A DNA stretch of 64,000 bases from Micromonospora polyrhachis (lineage in GTDB: Bacteria; Actinomycetota; Actinomycetes; Mycobacteriales; Micromonosporaceae). Shown here in pieces: positions 45,478-54,853 of this stretch. The stretch covers positions 5,468,501-5,532,500 of the forward strand of contig NZ_JACHJW010000001.1 of the NCBI RefSeq assembly GCF_014203835.1. Reading direction: 5' to 3'. Both the position numbers and the translations under genes were made by a program. The notes under the pieces are model-generated. The model worked only from the letters and a program-made list of their open reading frames with translations, did no database searches and was not told where the DNA came from. Positions within the stretch are counted from its first letter, which is position 1. Each line of letters begins with the position of its first letter.

Positions 45478-46998
45478 GTGACGAACCCCCAAGTGATCGT
45501 TATCGGTGCCGGGCCTACCGGGCTCATGCTGGCCGCCGAACTCGGCCTGGCTGGCGTCCGCGCCGTCGTCGTGGAACGGCTGCTTCAGCGCAGCGGGCAG
45601 TCCAAGGCCCTCGGCATCCAGCCCCGATCGGCGGAGGTGCTGGAGCTACGCGGTCTGCTGGAACCGCTGATGGATCAGGCGGTGCAGTTGGTGCCGGGTG
45701 GCCACTTCGCCGGACTACGACTGGACTTCACCACCTGGGACACCCGGCACCCGTACATGATCGGGATACCGCAGGGGAGAGTCGAGGCCCTGTTGGAGGA
45801 GCGGCTTGCCGCGCTGGGCGTCCCGGTCCTACGCGGGTACGAGGTGACCGCCCTGGCACAGGACGACGACGGGGTCGAGGCGACCGTACACGGGCCGGAC
45901 GGCGAGACCCGGCTGCGGGGCCGTTACCTGGTTGGCTGTGACGGTGGGCGCAGTACGGTCCGCGAGCTGCTGGGTATCGACTTTTCCGGGCTGGACGGTC
46001 GTCTGCTCTCGGTGGTTGCCGATATCACCCTGGATGATCCGGACGGTGCCGTGTCGGCGACCTGGAGTCTGCCGGTCATGACCCCGGACCGGACCGGCAA
46101 GGGCTACCTGGCCCCGATCGGTGACGGCGTACACCGCTTCCTGTTCTACGGGGCGGAGCAGCAGACACTCTCCCGGGACACCCCGATCAGCGAGGCCGAG
46201 GTGGGCCGGGCGCTGCACCACACCGTCGGACCCGGCGTCGAGTTGACCGGAATCCACTGGGCCTCCCGCTTCACCGATGCGTCCCGGCAGGTCGAACGGT
46301 ACCGCCATGGCCGGGTCCTGCTCGCCGGGGACGCCGCGCATATCCACTCGCCGATGGGTGGCCAGGGACTCAACCTCGGTCTCCAGGACGCGTTCAACCT
46401 GGGCTGGAAGCTCGCGGCGGAGGTGCACGGTTGGGCGCACCCGGGCCTGCTCGACACCTACCACGCCGAGCGGCATCCGGTGGCGGCCCGGGTACTGGCG
46501 AACACCCGGGCGCAGGCGGTCCTACTCGTCCACGACGAGGAGAACCTCGCGTTGCGCGACATTGTGTCCGACCTGCTGGGCGTGCCGGAGGCCAATCGGA
46601 TCGTCGCCGGCATGATCTCGGGTCTCGACATCCGTTACGACCTGCCCGGCCCGTCGCATCCGCTGCTCGGTCGGCACCTGCCGGACCTCGACCTGGAAAC
46701 GCCAGACGGGTCCGACCGGGTGGCCCGGTTACTGCGCGACGGGCGGGCACTTCTGCTGACGTCGGTGGCTCCGGCTGCGTTCGCCGAGGTAGTCGCGCCC
46801 TGGGGAACCCGCGTCCACCACGTTTCCGTCACGGCTGGGCTGGGAGCGGATGCGGTGCTGGTACGCCCCGACGGCTACGTCGGTTGGGCAGCTGCCGTCG
46901 GTGTCACTGGCGACATGGCCGCACTGGGTGCCGCGTCGAGGCTCTGGGCGGGTATGACCACCAGCCGACCTCGTAACGACCACCAGCCGACCTCGTAA
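45478..46998 (+). CDS. Class A FAD-dependent aromatic monooxygenase
   Basis: 506 residues. FAD/NADPH motifs: VIGAGPTGLMLAAELGLAGV (GxGxxG), YLVGCDGGRSTVRE (DG motif) and VLLAGDAAHIHSPMGGQGLN (GD motif). The C-terminal ~120 residues form the thioredoxin-like tail of the PgaE/RdmE/rifampicin-monooxygenase group. GTG start at 45478. The last codons lie in a 22-bp tandem duplication that supplies the present stop. Likely hydroxylates an aromatic polyketide, antibiotic or phenol. Confidence 0.88.
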   Translation: MTNPQVIVIGAGPTGLMLAAELGLAGVRAVVVERLLQRSGQSKALGIQPRSAEVLELRGLLEPLMDQAVQLVPGGHFAGLRLDFTTWDTRHPYMIGIPQGRVEALLEERLAALGVPVLRGYEVTALAQDDDGVEATVHGPDGETRLRGRYLVGCDGGRSTVRELLGIDFSGLDGRLLSVVADITLDDPDGAVSATWSLPVMTPDRTGKGYLAPIGDGVHRFLFYGAEQQTLSRDTPISEAEVGRALHHTVGPGVELTGIHWASRFTDASRQVERYRHGRVLLAGDAAHIHSPMGGQGLNLGLQDAFNLGWKLAAEVHGWAHPGLLDTYHAERHPVAARVLANTRAQAVLLVHDEENLALRDIVSDLLGVPEANRIVAGMISGLDIRYDLPGPSHPLLGRHLPDLDLETPDGSDRVARLLRDGRALLLTSVAPAAFAEVVAPWGTRVHHVSVTAGLGADAVLVRPDGYVGWAAAVGVTGDMAALGAASRLWAGMTTSRPRNDHQPTS

Positions 46999-46999
46999 C
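46956..46999 (+). repeat. 22-bp tandem duplication at the monooxygenase stop
   Basis: Two adjacent exact copies of gaccaccagccgacctcgtaac (46956-46977 and 46978-46999). Because 22 is not a multiple of three, the second copy is read in another frame and gives TCG TAA, the stop; with one copy the frame would have stayed open past this point. Confidence 0.9.
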
Positions 47000-47048
47000 G
47001 ATCGAGCGAGCCGGCTGGGTAGCGTTGCGACCCGCCTCGTAGACAGGG

Positions 47049-47510
47049 ATGGTCGCCACGATGAGACCTCGCCGAGTGACCCGGGCCTCCGTCGTGGCGA
47101 CGGGGCTCATCGCGGTGGCGGTCGCCGTGATCCTGTGGGCGACCGCGTTCGGCTCATACCGGCAGGCGGTCGCCCTTCGTGACCACGGCATCGTGGGGCC
47201 GGCGGTCGTCCTTGAGGTGACGCGGCTGGGTGATGACAGCTTTGTCCGGGTCGCCTTCACGACAGCGGACGGCCGGCGGGTGGAGACCGACGTCCATGAT
47301 TTCCGGGTGGACCCGGAACCGGTCGAGGGCGGGACCATGCGGGTGCGGTACGCAGCCACCGACCCCTCCGGCACGATCCAGGACGCCCGGCAGCGGCCCG
47401 ACTTCCTCGTCGTCTGGATCGAGGCGCTGGGCGGGCTGGTGATCCTGGCTTTCGGTGTCTTCCTGGTCCGCGGCTTCTGGCCGCTGATCGGCGAGCGGTG
47501 GGCCCCCTGA
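47049..47510 (+). CDS. DUF3592-type membrane protein
   Basis: 153 residues: N-terminal helix (VATGLIAVAVAVILWATAFG), a beta-rich loop (VVLEVTRLGDDSFVRVAFTT, RVRYAATDPSGTI) and a C-terminal helix (LGGLVILAFGVFLVRGFW). This two-helix layout with a central strand domain is typical of DUF3592. Function unknown. Confidence 0.72.
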   Translation: MVATMRPRRVTRASVVATGLIAVAVAVILWATAFGSYRQAVALRDHGIVGPAVVLEVTRLGDDSFVRVAFTTADGRRVETDVHDFRVDPEPVEGGTMRVRYAATDPSGTIQDARQRPDFLVVWIEALGGLVILAFGVFLVRGFWPLIGERWAP

Positions 47511-47652
47511 CAGCGGGCAGGCGGTGGTGGCTTGACCAGCGATAGCGAGAGTCTTTGCAATTTGTCAGTTCGCCCCGAATGTCCCAATGAAGCTACTTAG
47601 AGTGGTCGCTCAGATGCGATTAGTGACATCTCCGGACTGTTGAGAGGCCAAC

Positions 47653-48861
47653 ATGAAACGGCTCCGGATCGCCGTGCTGTGCAAGATCAACACTGGCGCG
47701 CCGTGGATCCTCCTGGAAGCTCAGGAGATGCGACGGCGTGGCCACGAGGTCGTGGTGATCTTGCCACCCGGCAACGGTCGGCTGTCGTTGGCCCTCGCCG
47801 CAGACGGCTTCGAGGTGGTCGAGGCACCCTTCGACTTCACGTTCCGACCGAACGTCGCCACGGTGCGCGGACTGTGGCGGTTACGTCGCCTGGTCCAGCG
47901 GTTGCGCGTCGACGTCCTTCATTATCACTTCCACGCGACGGCCCTCGCGGCCCGCCTCGCCACCATCGGGTTGCCGCTGGCCAGGGTCTACACCTCGGCA
48001 GGCCCGCTGTATCTGGAGTCCCGGACGATCTGCCAGGTGGAGCGGGTGCTGTGGCGCTTGGACGACGTCACCCTGTGCAGCACCGCCGACATCTCACGCC
48101 GCTACGGCCAACTCGGCTGCCCTGAGCACCGCCGCCCGATCGCGCACTTCGGTATCGACCTGGATCGCTTCACCCCGACCTGGCTCGCGGCTGGCCACAC
48201 CGCCGGATCACCCGGGTGGGCCGTACAGCGCGCGAAGGCCCGCGCCGAGATCGGCATCGACGAGGATGCGTTCGTCGCCGTTATGGTGTCGTACGTCTAC
48301 GCGCCGAAGCGCCTGGTCGACCGGAGCCAGGGGCACAAGGGCCACGAGCTACTGCTGGCAGCGTGGCGATCCTTCCACGCCCGGCATCCCCAATCGCACC
48401 TGCTGCTGGTCGGCGCGGGCTGGACCGAGGTCGGCGAGAAGCACCGCCAGAAGCTCCTCGACCGGTTCGACGTCGCGGCGGACCCGAGCATCACCTGGGC
48501 GGAGTCGGTGCTCGACGTCCGGCAGTACTACGGCGCGGCCGACGTGAGCCTCAGCCCATCACTGTCGGAGGCCCACGGTGCCGCCCGGGAGGCCGGTGCC
48601 ATGGGCATCCCCAGCATCGTCAGCGACGCCGGCGGACTACCCGAGACCGTCGACGAGCGCAGCGGTTGGGTCGTACCACGCGGGGACGTGGCCGCGCTGG
48701 AGGCGGCGCTGGAGACCGCGTACCAGGAATTCACGACGGGTCGCCTGACGGAGCGCGGCGGCCACGCCCGTCGGCGCGCCGCCCACCTCTTCGACGGCCA
48801 GGTGACCGTCGCGCAGGTGGTGGACATCCTGGAGTACGCCGCCGAAGGTGTCGACCGATGA
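47653..48861 (+). CDS. GT4-family glycosyltransferase, first gene of exopolysaccharide operon
   Basis: 402 residues, GT-B fold. N-terminal acceptor domain from RIAVLCKINTGAPWILLE; C-terminal donor domain with SYVYAPKRLVDRSQGHKGHE, LLLVGAGWTEVG and the E-x7-E motif region SLSEAHGAAREAGAMGIPS. ATG follows GAGAGG. First of five overlapping genes (47.65-54.28 kb) for a surface polysaccharide. Retaining mechanism expected; sugar unknown. Confidence 0.88.
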   Translation: MKRLRIAVLCKINTGAPWILLEAQEMRRRGHEVVVILPPGNGRLSLALAADGFEVVEAPFDFTFRPNVATVRGLWRLRRLVQRLRVDVLHYHFHATALAARLATIGLPLARVYTSAGPLYLESRTICQVERVLWRLDDVTLCSTADISRRYGQLGCPEHRRPIAHFGIDLDRFTPTWLAAGHTAGSPGWAVQRAKARAEIGIDEDAFVAVMVSYVYAPKRLVDRSQGHKGHELLLAAWRSFHARHPQSHLLLVGAGWTEVGEKHRQKLLDRFDVAADPSITWAESVLDVRQYYGAADVSLSPSLSEAHGAAREAGAMGIPSIVSDAGGLPETVDERSGWVVPRGDVAALEAALETAYQEFTTGRLTERGGHARRRAAHLFDGQVTVAQVVDILEYAAEGVDR

Positions 48862-50060
48862 GGGTGGCGGTTACGACCGAGGTACGTTTCCTGCGTACCC
48901 CGGACGGGGCGGTGTGGACCCGTATCCCGCCGGCATACCGGGCGTGGACCGGCTACCTGTCGGCCTTCGACACGGTCCGGGTCGTCGCGCGGGTCGCCGA
49001 CGTCGCGGTGCCCGATGACGACGCCGTACGCGTCGACGGGCCCGGGGTGCAGGTCTGGCCGGTGCCGTACTACCTCGGGCCACGGCAGTACCTGCTCCGG
49101 CGAGCGCGGATCCGCCGATCGGTGACCGCTGCGGTGACCGACGCGGACGCGGTGATCCTACGGGTCCCGTCGCCGATCGGGACCCTGCTCGCCTCGGCGC
49201 TGGACCGGCAGGGCCGGCCGTACGCGGTGGAGGTGATCGGCGATCCGTACGACCTGCTGGCCCCGGGCACCATCCGACATCCGCTGCGGCCGATGCTGCG
49301 CAACCTGACCACGGCCAACCTCCGGCGGCAGTGCCACAACGCCGTCGCGGCGGCGTACGTGACCGAACGGGCCCTCCAGTCCCGGTATCCCGCCGGGCGG
49401 ATGGCACCGAGCTTCGGGGTATCCGACGTGGACCTCGACGACGTTTCGTACGTCCCGTATCCCCGGACGGCCGACCGGTTTCGCGCGCCCGACACGCTGG
49501 TCTCGGTCGGCTCACTTGAGCAGATGTACAAGGGGATCGACACCCTCCTCGAGGCGCTGGCGATCCTCGTACGATCCGGTCTGTCGCTGCGGCTGGTGCA
49601 CGTCGGTGCCGGCCGGTTCCGCCCCCTGCTGGAGCAGCTCGCCGTACGGCTGGGGGTGGCCGACCGGGTCACCTTCACCGGATGGCTGTCCCCCGGGGAC
49701 GCCATCCGTCGGCAGTTCGATGCCGCCGATCTGTTCGTGATGCCCTCCCGAACGGAGGGGCTGCCCCGGGCGCTCGTCGAGGCGATGGCGCGCGGGCTGC
49801 CGGCGATTGGCTCCGCCGTCGGCGGTATCCCCGAGCTGTTGCGGGCCGAACACCTGGTCGCCCCGGACGATCCCGTCCGGCTGGCGGACGCGATCCGCCG
49901 CCTGGTGACCGACCCGGATCGGATGGCGGCGGCATCCACCCGCAACCTCGCCCGGGCGCGGGACTTCTCCGCCGAGGAACTCACCCGACGACGTGCCGCG
50001 TACTACCGGCTGGTGGCCGGCGCCAGTAGGCAACGATTACCAGCGAGCGCGACCTCGTGA
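48858..50060 (+). CDS. GT4-family glycosyltransferase
   Basis: 400 residues, GT-B fold: VSVGSLEQMYKGIDTLLEAL, LVHVGAGRFRPLL, VTFTGWLSPGD and the acidic motif MPSRTEGLPRALVEAMARGL. Start overlaps the previous stop (ATGA) and its stop overlaps the flippase start (GTGA). Adds a sugar to a lipid-linked repeat unit on the cytoplasmic face. Confidence 0.88.
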   Translation: MRVAVTTEVRFLRTPDGAVWTRIPPAYRAWTGYLSAFDTVRVVARVADVAVPDDDAVRVDGPGVQVWPVPYYLGPRQYLLRRARIRRSVTAAVTDADAVILRVPSPIGTLLASALDRQGRPYAVEVIGDPYDLLAPGTIRHPLRPMLRNLTTANLRRQCHNAVAAAYVTERALQSRYPAGRMAPSFGVSDVDLDDVSYVPYPRTADRFRAPDTLVSVGSLEQMYKGIDTLLEALAILVRSGLSLRLVHVGAGRFRPLLEQLAVRLGVADRVTFTGWLSPGDAIRRQFDAADLFVMPSRTEGLPRALVEAMARGLPAIGSAVGGIPELLRAEHLVAPDDPVRLADAIRRLVTDPDRMAAASTRNLARARDFSAEELTRRRAAYYRLVAGASRQRLPASATS

Positions 50061-51343
50061 CCTCGGGTCGGCGGTGGACCGTAGCGCTGCTGACCAGCTC
50101 CGGCGCGATCCAGGCGGGCACCAATGCGCTGGCCGCGCTGCTGGCGAGCAGCCTGCTCGGACCGCACGGTCGCGGCCTCATGGTGCTGGGTACGACGATG
50201 GCCAGCATCGCCGCGCTGCTCGCCGGCATGGGCACCGGTCCGGCGTTGCGCGCGTGCCTGCCCACCGCGACCCGGGTACGTCGGCGACGCCTGCTCGCCA
50301 CGTTCACCCAGTGGTCGATGCTGGCCGTGGTGGTCGCCGCCGGACTCGCCGCGATCGGCTCGGTCCTGTCGGCGCGCGTCATCGATCCGGAACTGGCCGA
50401 GCCCCGTTTTCTGGTCGCCATCGCGGTCGTCACGGTCGGGCACGTCGCCCTGGTCCAGTTTCCCGACCTTTGGTATGCGGCGGGGCGGTTCCGCGCCGGG
50501 GGCAGCTGGGCCGCTGCGGTGGCGGCCGGTGGTCTGGCCGGGGTACTGGGTGGAGCGGTCACCGCTCGCAGTGCCTGGGTGCTGTTGCTGGCACAGGGGG
50601 TGGGCATGCTCGTCGTCGCGGCGGTGCAGACGGCCCACCTGTCCGTCGTCAAGCTGCTGGCGGCTCGGGCCGGGGACCGTACGGAGCTGTCCAGCCTGTT
50701 GTGCAGCGGTGGTTGGGCGCTCGGGCTGACCACTGGACTGGCCGTGACGCTGGCGGCCGACCGGTACGCCCTCGGTGCGTTCGCCGGTCCGGCGACGGTT
50801 GGCGTCTACTCGGTGGCCTCCTCGCTGAGTGGGATGCCACGGCTCATCCCGACGGCGTTGGGGCAGATCCTCAACCGCGAGGTCGCCTCGGGTGGCGGGC
50901 GTGGAGTGGCGTTGCGGGCCCGGCGGCTCGCTGTGTGGTCGGCCATCGTGCTCGGTCTCGGGGTTGCCGCCGGAGGTTGGTTGTTGATCGTCCCGGTCTT
51001 CGGCGCGGGCTTCGCCGATGCCCGCCCGCTGCTGCTGGTGCTGCTGGTGGCCGAGGTGGCCTTCGCGCCCTTCGCGGTGGCCAGTCGCGCTCTGCTGGGC
51101 GGCGGTTGGATGGGCACCGCTGGTGTGCTGGGGGTCGGGTCGGGCGTTGCTGCGGCGGGGGTGTTCGCCGTCGGGGTCCGGCTCTGGGGTGCCTACGGTG
51201 CCGCGCTCGCGTCGGTTGCGCTCTACGGCGGAATGTCTCTTGTGTCCTGGAGGTTGCTGCGTCGGCGGCTGGCGGTGGCGGAGCGGGTCGCAGATCGTAT
51301 GGCGACAGAAGCGGCAAAGCCGACATTAGCTGTAAAGAGCTAA
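50057..51343 (+). CDS. Polysaccharide flippase (Wzx/MATE-like)
   Basis: 428 residues and about 12 membrane helices, Ala/Val/Leu-rich, of the oligosaccharide flippase (MVF) superfamily: GAIQAGTNALAALLASSLLG at the first helices, SGMPRLIPTALGQILNREVA in the middle. Coupled to the glycosyltransferase genes on both sides. Predicted to move the undecaprenyl-linked repeat unit across the membrane before polymerisation by the 52644 product. Confidence 0.85.
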   Translation: MTSGRRWTVALLTSSGAIQAGTNALAALLASSLLGPHGRGLMVLGTTMASIAALLAGMGTGPALRACLPTATRVRRRRLLATFTQWSMLAVVVAAGLAAIGSVLSARVIDPELAEPRFLVAIAVVTVGHVALVQFPDLWYAAGRFRAGGSWAAAVAAGGLAGVLGGAVTARSAWVLLLAQGVGMLVVAAVQTAHLSVVKLLAARAGDRTELSSLLCSGGWALGLTTGLAVTLAADRYALGAFAGPATVGVYSVASSLSGMPRLIPTALGQILNREVASGGGRGVALRARRLAVWSAIVLGLGVAAGGWLLIVPVFGAGFADARPLLLVLLVAEVAFAPFAVASRALLGGGWMGTAGVLGVGSGVAAAGVFAVGVRLWGAYGAALASVALYGGMSLVSWRLLRRRLAVAERVADRMATEAAKPTLAVKS

Positions 51344-51368
51344 AAAACTCCTATTTAGCAAATAGCTC
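51337..51368 (+). terminator. AT-rich nested hairpin inside the exopolysaccharide operon
   Basis: GAGCTA (51337-51342) pairs with TAGCTC (51363-51368), and alternatively CTATTT/AAATAG (51351-51356/51360-51365) forms an inner stem. The surroundings are strikingly AT-rich for this genome. It lies right at the flippase stop, 74 bases before the next gene, and may give partial termination or processing. Confidence 0.45.
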
Positions 51369-51441
51369 GATAAAGTCCTCGATAGGTTCGATGAGAGTCC
51401 GCCTGTGCTGATGGAACCAGGTGACGAGTGGGAGGATTCCG

Positions 51442-52647
51442 GTGTCCGATTGCCGTACTGGCGGTGCGCCGACGCGCGGAAACGTCGGCGGGTTGGCGGT
51501 ATCCGCCCCCGAATGTGTGGTCATGCGAGTCCTCGGGACGCTCGACGTCGGTGGCGCCGAACTGCGTACGCTCGATCTCCTGCCCCGGCTGGTAGCGGCC
51601 GGTGTCGTCGTCCACTTCGTCACCTTGAACGGACGGCCCGGCAGCCTGGCCCCGGTCGCGCAGGCGCACGGCGCGACCGTCCACCCACTCTCGCTCGGGC
51701 TCGACTTTCCACGGAACTTCCTGGCCCTGCTGAGACGCGTCCGCCCACACGCGGTGCATGCCGACCTCGCCACCTTCTCCGGCGCACCGCTGTTGCTGGC
51801 CGCCGCCGCCCGGGTCCCGGTACGCGTAGCGCAGTTCCGCAGCGACGGCGACACCCATGGCAACAGCCTCCGACGCCGCGCCCAGCGCTGGACCATGCGG
51901 CGACTGATCCACACCTTCGCCACCGACATCACCGGGGTGTCACCGGGCACCCTCACCCACGGCTACCTGCCGACCTGGCAGTCGGACCCCCGCTGTCGGG
52001 TCGTGCCCAACGGGCTGGACCTGGATCGGCTCCATCGCGACTCCGGTGCCGACCTGCGGCGCCAGATCGGAGCCGCCCCGCAGGAGGTCGTCTGCCTGCA
52101 CGTGGGGCGGCCCGCGCCGGAGAAACGCCGCTGGATGCTGCCGCCCATGATCGCTGAGTTGCGGGCCAGTGGTGTCGCGGCCCGTGCTGTGCTGGTCGGC
52201 CCGTACGACGGCGACGACGACGCCCAGCTACGCGAGGCGGCGCGGATCAACCGGGTCGAGGACCGGATCCACCTGCTCGGTTCCCGCGACGATGTGGGCA
52301 CCCTGATGAGTCAGGCAGACGTAGTCGTCCTACCGTCGGACCGGGAAGGTCTGCCCGGCGTCGTACTGGAGGCAGCGGCGCTGGGCACCCCGGTCGTGGC
52401 CTCAGATCTTCCCGGGGTCTGCTTCATCGCCGACGAACTGCCCGGCGTCACTGTCGTCGACCGCGATGCGCCGATCTCCGCCTGGGCGGCGGCCATTCGC
52501 GAGGTCATCAGCGGGGACAGGCCGACCTCACGTGATCGGGACCTCGCACGGGCCCGGTTCCGGTCGAGCCCGTTCTCGCTGGAGCTCGCGGTTGCCCACG
52601 ATGTCGCGATGTATCAGCAGGGACTGCGGCCGGAGGGGAACTCATGA
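51442..52647 (+). CDS. GT4-family glycosyltransferase
   Basis: 401 residues, GT-B fold: MRVLGTLDVGGAELRTLDLL at the acceptor loop, VPNGLDLDRLHRDS, LHVGRPAPEKRRW, LLGSRDDVGTLMSQADVVVL and the E-x7-E region SDREGLPGVVLEAAALGTPV. GTG at 51442 chosen because GGGAGGA lies five bases upstream; an upstream GTG at 51421 has no such site. Stop overlaps the polymerase start. Confidence 0.87.
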   Translation: MSDCRTGGAPTRGNVGGLAVSAPECVVMRVLGTLDVGGAELRTLDLLPRLVAAGVVVHFVTLNGRPGSLAPVAQAHGATVHPLSLGLDFPRNFLALLRRVRPHAVHADLATFSGAPLLLAAAARVPVRVAQFRSDGDTHGNSLRRRAQRWTMRRLIHTFATDITGVSPGTLTHGYLPTWQSDPRCRVVPNGLDLDRLHRDSGADLRRQIGAAPQEVVCLHVGRPAPEKRRWMLPPMIAELRASGVAARAVLVGPYDGDDDAQLREAARINRVEDRIHLLGSRDDVGTLMSQADVVVLPSDREGLPGVVLEAAALGTPVVASDLPGVCFIADELPGVTVVDRDAPISAWAAAIREVISGDRPTSRDRDLARARFRSSPFSLELAVAHDVAMYQQGLRPEGNS

Positions 52648-54278
52648 CGCCGTCCCGATCAACCGAGCCGCGTTGGGTGCTGGCTGCCGCTGCGAGCCTG
52701 CTCGTGAGCGTGCTGGTCCTCCGTTCGGCGATCAGCCAGCACCCCCAGGTCGCCGCCGCCGGGGTCACGGTCCTGGTGGTGATCGTGATAGTCGTCGCCG
52801 CCCGGATGGTCGTCGGTCGCCGCATCACGCTGGCGTCGGTCTACCTGCTGCTCTTCGGGCTGTTTCATGCGGGGTTGCTGCCCTATCTCGCGACCAGGCA
52901 GACCCCCACGGCGCTGCTGAACGGCGTAGAGCCCTGGTGGCAGCTCAGCACGACGGGTACGGCGATCGTCAGCGTCGCGGTGGGCGTGCTCGCGTTCCTG
53001 ATCGGCTACTCGGCTCTGTTGACCGGCTACCCGGCCGCTCTCCTCACGCGATTGCACCAACACGGCAAGAAGGCAGCCGCCTCGCTGGCTGGTGGTGCGG
53101 CTGTGCGGTCGGCTGGTGGCGCGGCTGTGCGGTCGGCTGGTGGCGCGGCGGCCCCGCTGGCTTGCCAGGAAGCGGCTGTCCCGCTGGCGCGCCCGGTCGA
53201 GGGAGACAGCGGTGCGGACGACCGCCCAGCCGGTCAGGATGAGCGGACCAGACAGGTGGGAATACTGGGCTTCGTCCTGCTGGTGGCCGGCGTCGTCCTG
53301 TGGTTCGCCAACACGCCCGGATCGGGGCTGGGCTTCGTCACCCTGCCCTACCTGGACTTTCGGGCCGGGGCAGACGACAACGCCATGGCCTTCGCCAACC
53401 TGTTCACCGGTATCGGCATGGGTGCCCTGGGGCTCGCCCCGAGTGTCGTACTGCGCCGATGGGGGTTGGTGGTGTTCACCGTCTTCGCGATCCCGGCGTT
53501 CCTCGTCGGACTTCGCGGCGAGGTGATATTCCCGCTGGCGGCATGGCTGGTCACGACAGCCCGACGGCGCGAGATCCGGATACGGTGGTGGATGGGGCCG
53601 CTACTGCTCGCCGGTCTGTCGGCGGGCTCGATCATCCGGCAGCTACGGGACGCCGGCCTGTCCGCCGCCCGTCTCGGCGACATAAAGGTCAACCCCTTGG
53701 ACGGCCTGGCGGAGTTGGGTGCCTCCATCCGCCCGCTCGTGCTCGTCCACCGGTGGCATGACGAGTGGGGCGAGTCGTTCGTCGGCTGGGGCACCTACTG
53801 GGCTCCGCTGCAACGGATCCTCTTCTCCCGGCTGCTCGGGCTGGATGCGCCGTCGGTGCACACCGACGCGCGGGTCTTCTCCACCACGATCGCCGACCGG
53901 GTCGGCGCGATCGGTGGATCGCCGGCTGCCGAGGCGTACCGAGCAGCGGGCCTGATCGGCATCATCGTGGTGCTGGCCCTGATCGGCATGTTCGTGGCGT
54001 GGCTGGACACCCGCCCGGCCGGCTCGATCGGTGATCACGCCATCGGCATGGTCGGCTACATCCTGCTGGTGTGGGTACGTAACGACGTCAGCCCGGTCGT
54101 CGTCTCCCTGGGCACCTGCATTCTCGCCCTCACGACGGTGTACCTGGTCCATGCACAGCTGAACCGACGGAGAACCGGCCGGGGCAGCCCAGCCCTCGGC
54201 CAGCTCCCAGGCGAGCGAGTGATCCAGGTCCCGGCACCCGGGAAGTCCGCTCTCGAAACGCGGATACCCAGCGGTTAG
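52644..54278 (+). CDS. Wzy-like O-antigen/exopolysaccharide polymerase
   Basis: 544 residues with about 12 membrane helices. A small-residue linker after the fifth helix carries a duplicated DNA segment (about 53089-53155) giving GGAAVRSA repeats. Large loop with LVHRWHDEWGESFVGWGTYW and LGLDAPSVHTDARVFSTTIA, plus a late EAYRAAGLIGIIVVLALIGM, matches the Wzy/O-antigen ligase-type topology. Last gene of the operon; its stop TAG is supplied by a TTAGG repeat unit. Confidence 0.78.
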   Translation: MTPSRSTEPRWVLAAAASLLVSVLVLRSAISQHPQVAAAGVTVLVVIVIVVAARMVVGRRITLASVYLLLFGLFHAGLLPYLATRQTPTALLNGVEPWWQLSTTGTAIVSVAVGVLAFLIGYSALLTGYPAALLTRLHQHGKKAAASLAGGAAVRSAGGAAVRSAGGAAAPLACQEAAVPLARPVEGDSGADDRPAGQDERTRQVGILGFVLLVAGVVLWFANTPGSGLGFVTLPYLDFRAGADDNAMAFANLFTGIGMGALGLAPSVVLRRWGLVVFTVFAIPAFLVGLRGEVIFPLAAWLVTTARRREIRIRWWMGPLLLAGLSAGSIIRQLRDAGLSAARLGDIKVNPLDGLAELGASIRPLVLVHRWHDEWGESFVGWGTYWAPLQRILFSRLLGLDAPSVHTDARVFSTTIADRVGAIGGSPAAEAYRAAGLIGIIVVLALIGMFVAWLDTRPAGSIGDHAIGMVGYILLVWVRNDVSPVVVSLGTCILALTTVYLVHAQLNRRRTGRGSPALGQLPGERVIQVPAPGKSALETRIPSG

Positions 54279-54320
54279 GAAGGACCCCTTTCTCTGCAGA
54301 CGTTAGGAAGGCCCCTTCCC
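54275..54320 (+). repeat. Two AAGG-CCTT repeat units downstream of the polymerase gene
   Basis: ttaggaaggacccctttct (54275-54293) and ttaggaaggccccttccc (54303-54320), related to the unit at 5772-5790. The first supplies the TAG stop of the polymerase; together they may form terminator hairpins. Confidence 0.6.
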
Positions 54321-54355
54321 AGCGTTGATCGTCCACACGAGCTTGGGTGCCCGGA

Positions 54356-54853
54356 TCAGATCTCGACCGCGTACTGGTCGTGCCGGGCGTACAACTCGGT
54401 CCACCCCTCAGCGGTGAGCTGCCGGCCGGAGGCGACGATCTCGGCGAGTTCCTCGAAGTACGTCTCGCGGGGCGCGCCCGGGGTGAAGAGCACCAGCATC
54501 GAGGCCGGTGCGCCGGAGTTGTTACTGAAGGCGTGCACGCCGCCGGGCGGGACGTAGAGGAAGTCGCCCGGCGTGGCATCGATCCACTTCCCGCCGTCGT
54601 ACAGCGACACCGTGCCGGCCAGGATGAAGAACGACTCGGAGATCGTCCGGTGGTAGTGCGCGCCGGGCGTGTTGGGGATACCCGCCATGTCCCAGCGGTA
54701 CAGGCCGAACTCGCCGTCGGTGGTGTCGCCGGTGGCCAGGTAGCCGACCTTCGACTTCACTCCGATGGTGAGGTCCGGTTCGACGGTGGCGGGCCGGTGG
54801 ACGGCACTGACCGTGCCACTGTCGGCAAGATACCGGGGTGGTGGATAGGACAT
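54356..54853 (-). CDS. Cupin-domain protein
   Basis: 165 residues with a single RmlC-like cupin barrel: PGAHYHRTISESFFILAGTV (first cupin motif with two His and Glu) and GDFLYVPPGGVHAFSNNSG (second motif with the last His). All four metal-ligand residues are present. Likely metal-dependent isomerase/dioxygenase or binding protein; role undetermined. Convergent with the exopolysaccharide operon. Confidence 0.85.
   Translation of the reverse strand: MSYPPPRYLADSGTVSAVHRPATVEPDLTIGVKSKVGYLATGDTTDGEFGLYRWDMAGIPNTPGAHYHRTISESFFILAGTVSLYDGGKWIDATPGDFLYVPPGGVHAFSNNSGAPASMLVLFTPGAPRETYFEELAEIVASGRQLTAEGWTELYARHDQYAVEI

Noticed and set aside
48216-49999. Upstream extension of the second exopolysaccharide glycosyltransferase to 48216
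   Set aside because: It overlaps most of the first glycosyltransferase and is Arg-rich; the ATG at 48858 with ATGA overlap is the natural start.
53089-53160. Possible functional repeat domain in the polymerase
   Set aside because: It is a short duplicated DNA segment giving GGAAVRSA units in a loop; likely slippage, not a domain.
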